DNA of 64,000 nucleotides from Filosporella fistucella (lineage: Eukaryota; Ascomycota; Leotiomycetes; Helotiales), in contig JAQJZZ010000010.1 of the NCBI GenBank assembly GCA_030077755.1, forward strand, positions 3,534,001-3,598,000, written 5' to 3'. A model generated the notes under the pieces. The model was not told the DNA's origin. It worked only from the letters and a program-made list of their open reading frames with translations, and did no database searches. Both the position numbers and the translations under genes were made by a program. Of this stretch, positions 11,867 to 23,330 are shown one piece after another. Every line of letters starts with the position of its first letter. Position 1 is the stretch's first letter.

Positions 11867-14584
11867 ATGGCTTCCGCAGCTTCCGATCAGGTATTGAAGG
11901 ATGTTCTGGAGGCAATTAAAGCTATTCAGGTCAATCAGACCCAGCTAGCATCAAACGTCGATGCCATCGCAGGACGAGTCAACGTTCTGGCGGGCATGAA
12001 GGAGGTTCGCGATGTGGCTGCCAGCACTCCTGTAAAGAAAATTGAACCCATTCCAAGCGTTGATGATTCTCAACCTGATGATGTTGTGCCTCAATCTCCA
12101 TCCCTTCCCGCCACCCAACTGGATGGTGAAGCTGCGTCGTCCAGTCAACTTTCATTGTCTCATGCGCGCAAGCCCAGCGTCACCTCGAGAATCATTCTCA
12201 CGTGAGTTTTGAGTACAGGTCATTGGTCAAAGGTGCGTTTACTGATTATGTAGTACCTATCCAGGTCAGTCCGGTATAAACCCACTTCCTATGGACTGGG
12301 GTCACAAGGATCCGCAACAGAGAGGTCCAGTCGTTGTATCCAGAACTCAAACTACTATCCGTAGAAGAAATGGCAAGTTCTTGATGATTATCACATGATA
12401 TGACTTTACTAACAGGTGAATAGCTATTGGAGGTAAGGTTATCTTCTTGGATGTGGTTTTGCTGCTCTAACACAGGATTCTTAGCACATGGCGGTTCCTA
12501 CTCAATTTATTACGCTCTTGCTGTTGCTAGCAATGAGATCAAGATTGACCATAGGTATGTTCCTCGTCTGGGAAAAGATGTCTGAACAAATTTGTCGTTC
12601 TGACGCATCATCAGACCCGACTTCACCAACACTGAGCCGGCTGCAAACATTGGTCCATTTCCGCAATGGGCTGATAAGAAGAAAATTGTTTCGATGGATC
12701 CCCTTGGTCATCTTGCCCCATGGCTTTTCAAGGATATTATCGAGAAGGAGAATGGCAAGTATTCTCGGATATGAGCGTGATTATGTTGCTGACTGCCTTT
12801 CGTAGTTGATATCAGACCAACCATTGGTACGTTATTCCGTAAATGATATCTGATGATCAGCTAACAACCGTAGCAATTACTCGAGCCCACATGAAGGTTT
12901 GCCACGCTCGTATCTTTTTGAAGTCCACAGACTGACTGCTGTGGTAGCTTCCTGAGTTGGAGCAAAGTGTTAGGGAAGGTCGTCTGTAAGAATGTTCCAC
13001 CACTCCTCCGACCTTCAGCTAACAGCTCCTAGTGTCCCCGATGGAAAGGTCTGCCTTAACGAGACTGGTGAGTTGGCAGTGACCAAGTTCGCTGTAGAGC
13101 CTGTAAGTATATCCAAGCCGTAAATTATTGGCTACTGATAGGATTCAGGTCTGGTATCTGCCCGGTGTCGCTGAGAGGTTTGGAATTGGTGAGCAATACC
13201 GCTGATCATCGGAGGTGCCCTGCTTATGTTCACAGATGAGGGATCCCTCAGACGATCATTATTCGAACATACCGGTGGCTCATATCCCGAGTTGATCACA
13301 AGAGGAGATATCAAGCTTTTCTTGCCCCCAATCGGTAGGTTTTGTCCCACTGGTGAACCACACCATCTAACATCTTCAGGTGGTCTAACAGTGTATTGTT
13401 TCGGCGATCCTGCGAAGATGTCGGACGAGAAAGTCCGCCTGGCTCTTCGAGTCCACGATGAGGTATTTCTTCCCACCAAACAGACTATTGGGAGGCAATT
13501 CCATCTGACCCAATGACAGTGTAACGGAAGTGACGTGTTCGGATCTGACATCTGCACGTGCCGTCCATACCTCATCTACGGGATTGAGGAGGCCGTTAAG
13601 GAAGCACAAAAGGTAAGTCAATTCTTATATACAACCAATCCAAACTTTGGTGCTGACGACTGCAGGGTGGGAGTGGGGTTGTCATCTACTTCCGCAAGGA
13701 AGGCCGTGCCCTTGGAGAAGTAACAAAGGTAAGAGACCTTTTCAATGCTGCATTGTACGAAGGTGGAACAAGAGCCACTCATATATCCTTCAATCTCGAC
13801 CTGTTTTGAACATACTTGCATATGCCGCAAGGAATCTTCTATCCCCACGATATTCTGAACCCCACTCCCCCATGTACCTCCGACACTAACCGTTGAACCC
13901 CCATATCTCATTGTCCTACCAAGGACTACTCACTAATTCATTGATGTAGTACCTTGTGTACAATGCCAGAAAGCGTGGAGCGGACCGAGCTTCGGAGTAT
14001 TTCAAGCGTACAGAAAATATTGCCGGTGTAAAGGATATGCGTTTCCAGGCGTTGATGCCCGACATTCTTCACTGGCTCGGCATCAAGAAGATTGATAGAA
14101 TGTTGAGCATGAGCAAGTGAGTCTATTCTCCTCCGATGAAGCGATGAATGAAGCGAGAAATTATCGGATGTTGACTCCCCAACAGTATGAAGCACGACGC
14201 CATTGTCAGTCAGGGGTAAGTCTATTCTCCCCACACATGACGGCGGCAGCTAACGCGTAGGTAGCATTCCCATCCATGAGCGTGTCGAGCTGCCTGAATC
14301 CTGGATTCCGGCGGATTCAAGGGTTGAGATAGATGCGAAAATTACTGCAGGTGAGTACACCATGTGCCCCCCACACGACCCACGCCCACACCCACATCCA
14401 AATGGATGGCGATGATAGGGCTGAATGTCGCACTAGGCTATTTCACGACAGGACATCGAATGACCGAAGAAGAACTGGCGGCCGTAAAGGGAAGAAGTTG
14501 GGAGGAGTGAGTTTTTTCCCGTTTCCCATTTTGAGCGAGTCAAGGACCCTGAAACTGACCCAATATTACAGCATCGATCATTGA
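11867..14584 (+). CDS. URC1: URC1-type GTP cyclohydrolase II homologue (uracil catabolism)
   Basis: Nineteen exons sum to 1569 nt, 522 residues: 11867-12201, 12254-12372, 12424-12432, 12485-12554, 12615-12754, 12806-12826, 12874-12896, 12948-12985, 13033-13102, 13149-13188, 13236-13334, 13380-13462, 13520-13612, 13666-13728, 13950-14116, 14186-14215, 14265-14350, 14437-14506, 14572-14584. The GTP cyclohydrolase II zinc motif C-x10-C-x-C is present as HDECNGSDVFGSDICTC, followed by FRKEGRALGEVTKYLVYNAR. In Lachancea kluyveri URC1 encodes a GCHII-like protein essential for uracil degradation rather than riboflavin synthesis; the long N-terminal region (NAIGAHGGSYSIYYALAVAS) fits URC1, not RIB1. 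Odd features are a 9-nt exon and two GC-AG introns (12373-12423 and 12755-12805). The N-terminal ~110 residues are Ser/Pro-rich and unassigned. Confidence 0.88.
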
Positions 14585-16695
14585 TCACGCGGCTGGATGA
14601 AACTTTGGTTGATTTGGGCCTGATTGTTCCTGCATGCCCGCCCGACACCCGTCTTAGTCTTTTCCCCCAAACAGAAGGGAGGAAAAATCCAAATTTTACT
14701 TTTGCAGCGGTGATTTTTAATTTTTTTTTCTCTTTCGTCTTTTCATAGTGGTCGAGAGACCTTTTTGCAGGACGATAGAAACCCTTGTACCCGTAGCAGA
14801 GAGCGTTTTAGAAATTGGATGCGGGGAAGGAATAGAATGAATCAATGAATCGATCAATCAATTGCATGACCACCTCCACTTGGCTTACAACCGTGCATTA
14901 TCAAATCACAATTGCATAGAGTTAATCAATCAAACGTTGAATGAATGAATGGATAAACACGAATAAAAATGAATACGTAGGTGGTAAGAGGTCGGAGCAA
15001 AAATCAATACGGGAGTAAGAATCAATCCCATATCGCGAATGAGAAGCCGAGCCGAAAAGCCCATGGCATGGAATATGAAAGCGAAGACACATCATCATGA
15101 GATTTGTGCATGTCAGCAGAGGATGAAATTATCTGGTTGGTTACTTGGTTGGGTCGATTGGTAGTTGATGGTTTCCCCTCTTCCACCTCATCTGATTAGA
15201 CTAGCTTACTGGCTTTAGAGGATTCATGGTCTGGCTGTCTGTTGTTTGACTTTCTGTTATTTGACTCGTTAGGCAGGCAGCCCAGACAATGTATGAGTAA
15301 GAGAGAGAGTGTGTGTGAGTGTGTGAAGTGTGAAGTGAGGGGAAGGAAGGCAAGCAGGAAGGAAGCTTGAATCCGAACTCTACGGTCCGGTTCGGTACGG
15401 ATACCATCAAGCCCTCGGCTGGGGAACCAGATTTACATGCACGATAGTAGGTAGGTAGCTAGGTAGGGGAGGTAATTCAGAAGTGGAGGGTGTATGTGGA
15501 TGTGGATGCAGTGCATACGCTTCCTCTTTCAGCATCGAATAGGCTTCTTCCACGCATGTAGGTGGTGATGGTGCAGAGGAGGTAGGTAAGGTAGGTAGTG
15601 TGGTGTTCAAGGCACTCACAGGGTGCCATGTGGCGGATGAGGTTGGGTGATGGTGATGCGGTTTGGGTTTTTTGGGAGGAGAGGCTTACTTGCTTGAAGT
15701 GTCTTGTTTTGTCTTGTTTTGGTTCGGGATGGGATGGGATGAGAGGATTGAGGGTGATGGTATGGGTATGGGGGTATTTTCGGGATGTTTTTTTTTGGGT
15801 TGTGTTGTGGTGGATGAGAAGTGGTGGAACGGGATTAGATGGGGATGGGGAGGGAGGTGCATATGTTGTGTTGCGTCGTGTTGTGTTGTTGTGGTGAGAG
15901 AGCAAGGTAATTGAGTAATTGAGTAAGTGAGTGAGTGAGGAGAAAGACTCTCGACTCTCAACTCTCGACTCTCCATGCATTGCGTGAGCTGTACGGACGG
16001 TCGCGTTGTGTGGGTGGCTGATGTGAAGCCTGGTGCGCGGATGTGGATGTGGATAGTGGGACTGCAGTAGCATTTTGGCGGGGCTCCCCCTTAGCTGTCA
16101 GTCTGTACGTCTGTCTTGTTCGTCTCTGTGGCAGTGGAGGGGGAGGGAGTGGGTAAGGTAGGGGGTCTGGACGCCTTGTGCAGACCGACGAGACTTCCAT
16201 TGCTGCACTGCTCTCCACTGTACTGCTGTGTACTCTGCTTATATGTGCGACCTGTTCGCCTCGTGTCTACTTATCGTTTCCAGTTTCCAGGTTGTCTGTC
16301 TGTGTTCTCTGTATTTACTACTTCAATATCCATATCGATATCTCTATCACTTTCACTGTCGATCATCCATCCTTCAAACTAGGTTGATCCTTTTTCGTCA
16401 CGGCTACCCTTCCGACATCCAGACTTTACATTTGCCTTTGAGGCATATATCGACGAAACGGATGAATAGTCTTGATTACCTTATTGATTGATATTACGCA
16501 CCGACCTACCCTGACCCTACCTTACCTTACCTACCTTACCTGCAGCAAAAACCTTCGTGATACCTTTTCCGCTTGGTGTCTCGAGTCTTATATCTACCCA
16601 TCTTCTTTGCTTTTTTGGAAGCATTTCTTCATCATACATATTTTATATACCCGTCCAGTACATATACTTGCTCAACCTAGAGCAGCCATTCGGTC
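14585..16695. other. 2.1-kb spacer with GT/GA-rich low-complexity tracts
   Basis: From 15280 to 16200 the plus strand is G/T-rich, with GAGA, GTGTGAGT, GTAGGTAG and GGGATG runs; from 16200 to 16695 it becomes pyrimidine-rich with CCTTACCTTACC repeats leading into the next start codon. Long open frames on both strands here are composition artefacts. It may be the long 5' leader and promoter of the gene at 16696. Confidence 0.5.
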
Positions 16696-17151
16696 ATGGC
16701 TTCTAAATCCCAATCCAGAAATACTTCTCCAAAGACACCTACCAGGAGACCAAAACTTGTCCGAGCAAGTGCAACAGCTCCTTCACTGGCAACTTCAAAC
16801 GCATGTCGACATGATCTTGCGAGTCTTCAATCATCTCGAGCTGCGACTTTGTTGACCAGGGTGGCGAGTTATGGTATGGCCCAACAAAATTATGATCACG
16901 CTCATCGACAGAGTGTTGGGAGCGTGTGTTCGAGTTCCGGACAAGAGAGTCCTGAAAGTGCGAGTATGGATCGAAAAGAGCCATTTGAAATAGTCATTTC
17001 TCAATGTAAGTACCTCAAATTACCTGTACTTTGAAGACAATACTAATCAAAACCAGGTGGCAATTACTTCAGCTTTCCCAGTTTTGAAGGCTTTCAAGAC
17101 TATCATGAGAGTGATGAGAGAGACGGACGACAAACAAATGGTGTACCTTGA
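16696..17151 (+). CDS. Small conserved-looking hypothetical protein
   Basis: Two exons (16696-17005, 17057-17151; 405 nt) encode 134 residues. The N-terminal half is Ser/Thr/Arg/Lys-rich (NTSPKTPTRRPK), the middle polar, and exon 2 encodes CGNYFSFPSFEGFQDYHESD and ends TNGVP. Splicing of the consensus GTAAGT..CAG intron shifts to this frame; the alternative frame of exon 2 looks less protein-like. No domain or targeting signal was recognised. A very long low-complexity leader precedes it, as for some fungal regulatory genes. Function unknown. Confidence 0.6.
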
Positions 17152-17946
17152 AGCAAAGAGTGAAGAATATTCGCATAGGCAGGACAATTCAGGCGTTGAC
17201 GGGAAAAAGAAACGTGCCACGATGGTATGACAGCACACATGATGGGCTTCAACCCGAAAAGCACATAGTTGGAACAATGGCGTTCAGGCTCAAGGATAGG
17301 GACAGCGATGGACGGGACGGCCCCTCGGGAATATGGGAGGAACATTGGAATGGAATGGAATGGGAACTGGAGTTGGTGGTTGTATGCAACCCTCTGATGG
17401 GTCTGGTCGGTGAAGAAGTCTTGGATAAGACCTCACCGCCATAGACCCTCTTGTACTTAATGAGACGCACAAACCTTCTGTGTTCTTTCCGTGCATCCGG
17501 TGTTCGGTACTGGTGTTAATGCAGTTAATAATCTCGATCTTGTGTAGCCAAGTGATGATTGAGTGATCTGAAGCAATCGAGAATTCCGTATAGGCTGGCA
17601 AAGAGCGTGTGAATGGCCACCGAGGCGAATATTGATGGCTTCATTTTTGCGTCTCGCGAAACAGGTTCAATCGAAAGGGCGAAAACTGGGTTTGACCATA
17701 CTGCATTTAAATGCCGAGTATTCGTAACAGGAAGACCCAATGCTTTCGAAATTAATTGTTGTTCAAGTGAAGTTCGAGGTCGAGGCGGGAAATCTTCCAA
17801 CTCGGATCCGAGCTAAGGCGCTAGTGGGCTCGCTTAGCAACGCACAATCTTGAAAATTGTATGTATGAACTTTCTATACTCCACGACTCCACGCCAAAAT
17901 ACAATCCCTCGACACAACAGCCGCGAATAGGTAACTTATCGCAATC
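17152..17946. other. Intergenic, promoter of the S1 gene
   Basis: About 0.8 kb without a supportable gene; the last 100 bases form the leader of the ribosomal protein gene. Confidence 0.5.
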
Positions 17947-18976
17947 ATGGCTGTCGGAAAGTAAGTGCACCTCCTTGATGCGCTGCGCTTTCGAATTGGA
18001 TATGCACGCCAACACCGAATGATGATGGAGGGGCAACAGAATCTACAGAATCTGACAAGAGGATAGGAACAAGCGCCTTTCGAAGGGCAAGAAGGGCCTC
18101 AAGAAGAAGACTATGGACCCCTTCACCCGTAAGGATTGGTATCAAGTCAAGGTATGCAAATTGGACGAGATCTGAAGAGCCGCAGACGCTGACAATTTCT
18201 AGGCACCTTCTTCATTCGCCATCCGAGAGTACGATATATCCCCTCGAAATACAAGCATCACAACTAACCAGATATCAGTGTTGGAAAGACCCTCGTTAAC
18301 AGAACCACCGGTCTCAAGAACGCAAACGACGCATTGAAGGGTAGAATCTTTGAGGTTTCTCTGGCGGATCTCCAAAAGGATGAGGACCATGCTTTCCGCA
18401 AGGTTAAGCTACGTGTCGATGAGGTTCAGGGCAAGAACTGCTTGACCAACTTCCACGGTCTCGACTTCACCTCCGACAAACTCAGATCCCTCGTCCGAAA
18501 GTGGCAATCTTTGATTGAGGCCAATGTCACAGTCAAGACTACCGACGATTACCTCCTCCGCCTGTTCGCAATTGCGTTCACCAAGCGCCGCCCAAATCAA
18601 ATCAAGAAGACCACATACGCTGCCTCTTCTCAAATCAGAGCCATCCGAAAGAAGATGACTGAGATCATTACCCGTGAAGCCTCAAGCTGCACTCTTACAC
18701 AACTCACTGCCAAGCTCATCCCCGAGGTCATCGGTCGTGAGATTGAGAAGGCTACCCAAGGCATCTACCCATTACAAAATGTGTGTATTACGAGGTATCA
18801 TTTTACGAAGAAAATTACTGATATAAAAATAGGTCCACATCCGCAAAGTCAAGCTCCTCAAGGCACCCAAGTTCGACCTCGGCGCCCTTCTTAACCTCCA
18901 CGGCGAGTCAAACACAGATGAGTCGGGACAAAAGGTTGAGCGGGAGTTCAAGGAGAAGGTATTGGACGAGGTATAA
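17947..18976 (+). CDS. RPS1: 40S ribosomal protein S1 (S3a/eS1)
   Basis: Component of the small cytosolic ribosomal subunit. Five exons (17947-17960, 18067-18151, 18203-18228, 18279-18780, 18833-18976; 771 nt) give 256 residues, the usual fungal length. The protein begins [19 protein letters not shown] and continues [54 protein letters not shown] and [13 protein letters not shown], all typical of eS1. Short exons at the 5' end are normal for fungal ribosomal protein genes. Expected to be highly and constitutively expressed. Confidence 0.97.
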
Positions 18977-19346
18977 AGGGCTTGTTTGATGCTGAACGGG
19001 GTTTTTCGACTGGTCATTTGCATGTAGTCAGGTCTTTGCTTTGGGGCTTATGGCGTGTGTATGCCAGGTCTAGCATAGGGCTAGCAAAATAAATTCCGAA
19101 TTTTCCAACGTTACGTTTTTTTTTGTGTGTGTTCAATGTGATTAGCGTTCTTTGTGGTGTGGAATGTTCTGACTGTCTTTGTTTTCGAAGCCGAGGATTG
19201 AAAGGTCTTGGTGGCGTTAGGCGACTGACGTCGTGAATAATCCTTGCCCAGCCAGCCAGCCTAGCTTTATGATCACAGGCAGCATTTCCTTCTACCTTCC
19301 ACCTCTTCTCCCAAACAACTCCTGAACCGTTGATACATACCGCAAA
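18977..19346. other. Short intergenic between S1 and the Rab gene
   Basis: A T9 tract followed by GTGTGTG occurs near 19110-19130 in the 3' flank. The remainder is the promoter and leader of the Rab gene. Confidence 0.5.
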
Positions 19347-20093
19347 ATGGCGTCCGACGAGTCGTTACCTACACTTAAAATTCTCATGATCGGTCCCTCT
19401 GGAGCCGGGAAATCAGCCCGTAAGAAAAGCATCTATATCGAGTTGCACCATCAGATACCTAACATATCTAGTACTGATCCGCTACTGCGATGACCAGTTT
19501 GATTCCGAGTCCTCGACTGCTACTATCGGTGTAGATTTCAAAGTACGTTTCCCTGCTACCTCTCTCACCTATTTAAACTGAACACCAAAATAAAATAAAA
19601 TAACACAAAACTAACTTAAATCCCCAATAAGATGAAAAAGCTCTCCGTCCACGGCAAACCCTACCGCCTCAACCTCCTCGACACAGCAGGCCAAGAGCGT
19701 TTCCGCACCCTCTCAAACTCCTACTACAGAGGCGCCCACGGCGTAATCCTCGTCTACGATATCTCGAACCGGGACTCCTTCCTCGCCATGGAGCGCTGGT
19801 TCGAAGAAGCAGAGTCTAATGCCCAGCCAGGCGCTATATTGTATCTTGTAGGTGCGAAGATGGATAAGGCGGGTAGAGCAGTGAGGTATGAGGAGGGAGA
19901 GAAATTGGCGCAGGAGAGGGGTTGTGAGGGCTTTTGTGAGGTTAGTAGTAAGACGAGGGAGAATGTTAGGAAACCGTTTGTGGAGATTGTGGATGCTGTT
20001 GTTAGGAAGCCGGAGTTGTTGAGCTCGGGGACGAGGAGGGCCGGGATTACGGTTACGGGGGGTGAGGGGTATGGGAGTGGGTGTGCTTGTTAG
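19347..20093 (+). CDS. Rab18-like small GTPase
   Basis: Ras-superfamily switch for membrane traffic. Three exons (19347-19419, 19472-19542, 19632-20093; 606 nt) give 201 residues. G1 is GPSGAGKS, G2 lies in STATIGVDF, G3 is DTAGQERFRTLSNSYYRGAHG and the C-terminus GCAC supplies a CxC double-geranylgeranylation site. Segments STATIGVDFK and LVYDISNRDSF fit the Rab18 branch. The guanine-specificity motif G4, normally NKxD, reads AKMD (GAKMDKAG), so the Asn is missing. G5 is probably EVSSKT. Whether nucleotide affinity is altered is unknown; fungal Rab18 proteins may vary here. Confidence 0.88.
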
Positions 20094-20216
20094 AGGGAGG
20101 AGGGTAATGATGGGGGTTGGATAAGATGATAGAGAGTTGTATACGGAGTTTCCGGGTTGGGTGCATGGATTGGACTGAGTATGATACCCTATACATTAGA
20201 ATTACATTTCTATTCT

Positions 20217-21360
20217 TTAATCTTTAGGTTTTAAGAACTCTACCACGGCTGGAAGAAAAGTGTCAGCGAATATCCGAGATTTAAAAGAATAGCAAACTCA
20301 CCCTGTCTAAAAGCTTCAGGCTGCTCTGAAATAACCCAATGTCCGGCATCTATATCCGCCATCCGAAACCTGGGAAAGAATTGTCCTATAATTGGCAGAG
20401 CTTCATCAGGGACGTAATGACTCTGTGTACCTCTGACAAACAAAGCTGCTTTCTCGAATCGCACTTCTCCTGGATTTTTGTATGGGAAATCCCCTAGATT
20501 ATCAAGTGCTGATGCTAGGATCCGGAGAGGGACTTGGAATTTCTGGGTTTTGTCCGAGGGGTCTCTTTTTAGGTTTCCTAGGAGGAATTGGCGGATTGGA
20601 AGGGACTGAGTAAATCGTTAGGAGATGTTTAAATATTGTGGAGGGAAGAACTCGCCTCTTCATAGTCTTTTAATATGTGATCTGCCTCTGCTTGTTTCGT
20701 TACACCTGCTTCCTCGATCTTCCTCATGCCCTGAATGTATTTTCCAAAGTTACTGAGTAGAGCAGCGTCTAGAGGCGCGTTGTCGACTGAGATAACATCG
20801 TTGATTATGCTTGGGGATTTTAGAGCCAAAGTCATTGCTGTTTTGGCGCCCCTATACAACGTTAGAAAAGATCAAGCAGAGTTTCTGGAATACCAACATC
20901 GAATGCCCAATTAACGTAGTACCCTTCAGCTTGTGCTCCTCTATAAATCCTTCTACGTCATCTGCCATTGACATGTAATTATGATATGGATGATGAGGAG
21001 AGTCTCCATGATTCCGGAGATCCTGTGCTAATTAGCTTACCCTTCAAAGAACTGGCAGATATAAGATTACATACAACAGCATAAACCGGCCTTCCTAAAT
21101 CTCTTGCCAAAGCTCTGCCAAATGATTAACCCTGTACGTAGGAAAAGTAGAGATTCTGCTCACTTACTAATGCTCCTATTATTCTTTTTTGATCCAAATA
21201 GACCATGCATAAATATTATGGGTGAAGGAGCATTTGAGGAGGGGTTCGCTGGTTCATGGAGATCAAATGCGAGGGAGACTCGGGGAGCTGTTGAGTAGCT
21301 TCTACATGTTGATTGAGGTGGTATTCTGAAGACGCGAAGGTTTGCTATTCGTGGTGGCAT
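20217..21360 (-). CDS. Alpha/beta hydrolase, ABHD11/IMO32-like, probably mitochondrial
   Basis: Six exons (21360-21168, 21112-21075, 21022-20898, 20851-20656, 20605-20302, 20248-20217) sum to 888 nt, 295 residues. Alpha/beta-hydrolase landmarks are PIIFMHGLFGSKKNNRSI (oxyanion HG), AVDLRNHGDSPHH, the nucleophile elbow GHSMGAK (Ser, split by an intron), and near the end DAGHWVISEQPE with the catalytic His. The N-terminus MPPRIANLRVFR..STCRSYS is Arg/Ser-rich and suits a mitochondrial presequence. The family includes yeast Imo32/Eat1 and human ABHD11. Intron 20606-20655 appears to use a GC donor (GAG|GCGAGT), because only this join keeps the frame. Start chosen at 21360; the frame is open upstream to 21519. 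Confidence 0.88.
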
Positions 21361-22015
21361 ACTGAGAGTCTTGGTGGGCGAGAGCTCGAATTGGAATGAG
21401 TTGAAGGTTGAGGCTGTTGAAAGTTGGTTGACCAAGAAATTTACGCTGGGTCCTCCGCCTCGACTGCAAGGCTGAGAGACCGAATCAGCCGAAATTTTGG
21501 GACTCGATTGCAATTTCACTTTGGATAATTACATACCAACATCATATTATTTAATGCGAAAAGAATGGGCATCCAATCTCAATATTCGTCACAATTATTC
21601 AATTTGGGATACAGTTTCAAGAACGTTATTCTGGCTCCAGACGCGATACATGTAGCAATCCATCAACGGATTCTCGACCACCAATGGGAGACCAAGTCGA
21701 TTTGATGACTTTTTCTGTCCGGTCACTTTCTCCAACCCCCTCTCTCGGTCATGGCTTTGTTACTTGAAGCTTATGCGGAGACGTCCGATCGAGAGTGGGC
21801 AGCTGTCAGTCGATAGGGGGGTGAATCTCTTATCTCAATTCCGTTTGGAATCCGTCTTCATAAGCTCTCGGCCGAGCGATCATCTTGCTCGATATGTACT
21901 CATATATTTCACATCAAAAAGGAGTCTCAGTTGACGAATTATATAAGATCACATCTGGCATTAATTTTGATCAATAAAGCTTGGTTTCACATCAATATTG
22001 CTTTCCCGTCATACA
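21361..22015. other. Divergent promoter region
   Basis: About 0.65 kb between two divergent starts (ABHD11-like and the 2OG oxygenase). No gene seen. Confidence 0.5.
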
Positions 22016-23330
22016 ATGTCTCCTTCCAGAATCACTGAAAGCCAAATGGTAGTCACACCTTTGAAGCATGGCTCTGATAAGAAATGCACCTTGGGTGCTA
22101 CAGTTACTGGCATTAATCTGAATGATATCTCAAATGAAGATCTTGCAGCACTCAAGGAGGCAACTCACAAGTACCAGCTTGTTATCATCAAAGGTCAACA
22201 TGATCTGGATCCTGTCAAGCACTGGGAGCTTGTGACAAGACTTGATCCAGATGCGCCACAAGTACATGGACACGGAACAGTGAAAGAGTTTAGTAAAGTT
22301 GGAGGGATGCTTGCTGTAAGTTTATCGGCCACAAACCAGGACAATGATCTGATTCCAGCTAGAAAAGAATTGTGCATGGACTACCCGCCGCTCCCAATGT
22401 TAGACTCATTGGGAAAGGTTACCAAGGAGAAGATCATTATGGCATCAAAGACTTCACGGCTCATGGCGCCAGTAACGACTATCACAGATATCCACCAAGT
22501 GCTGAAGCATTTGCGGCGGGAAACACACAATTTCAAAGATGGCATATTGATGCACCTCTATACGATCGAGAGCCACCACATTTTACTGCCCTCCGTGCCG
22601 TCAAATGTCCAGATGATGGAGAGATTCAAGTCAACTGGGATGATGGCTCTGGGATGAGTTTGAAATGCAAGCCCGGTCAAACAGCTTTCGTCAGCACCAT
22701 TCAGCTGTACGGACTCTTAAATGATGAAGAGAAGATGCTGGCTGATAATAGCTGGGTTGAGTATGCACCATACCCATACATGTGGATTGAGAATTGTAAA
22801 GGAAGACCGAGTGGACTAGGACTTGAAACTGAAGGCTTAGAGCATACGATGGATGAATTGCCAGAATGGGACGCAAAGAAAATCAAGACTGTGAGTTGAT
22901 GTCTCCTGTTGAAAACAGTTCTCTAACCTTCGTAGTACCCGATGGTTTGGGTCAATCCGCTAGGTCAAAAAGCTCTCCAAGTACATGGCATTGCAGTGAG
23001 AAAGATGTTCTTGAGAGCTACACCAACAAGTGAAGTGAAAGTTGTCGAGGACGTAGTAGAGATCAGAAAATTGCTTCATAACTGGCAAGAAAGAGTCGTA
23101 CGACCTGAATATGTGTTAATGGCGCCAGTTGAGAATGGAGATGTTCAGATGTGGGATAACTGGAGTGTCTTCCATAGTGCAGTCGATTATCCAGACCAAT
23201 TTGGGACAAGAAGTAAGTGTATGAAACTTCGTATAGGAGTCGTCACTAACAGGCAACAGGTATGCATCAAGCCAACCTTGGAGCGTCAGACAGTCCCGTT
23301 GGACCTGTACCTATTCCCGTGTCATATTAG
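22016..23330 (+). CDS. Fe(II)/2-oxoglutarate dioxygenase, probable xanthine dioxygenase (XanA-like)
   Basis: Four exons (22016-22315, 22363-22890, 22936-23212, 23260-23330; 1176 nt) give 391 residues of the TauD/TfdA fold. The metal facial triad is readable: WHIDAPLYDR supplies HxD and MFHSA-type WSVFHSAVDY the distal His; the 2OG-binding Arg is likely in GTRSMHQANLGASD. Signature stretches QGEDHYGIKDFT, YAPYPYMWIENCKGRPSGLGL and VWVNPLGQKALQVHGI resemble, from memory, Aspergillus XanA, which converts xanthine to uric acid with 2OG and O2. A general TauD-family sulfonate or taurine oxygenase is the alternative. Acceptor choice GCTAG at 22362 joins GGMLA to KRIVHGLPAAPNVRLIG without a stop. 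Confidence 0.8.

Noticed and set aside
15201..16382. Multiple overlapping frames in GT/GA-rich DNA
   Set aside because: Open only because of low-complexity composition; both strands are open at once.
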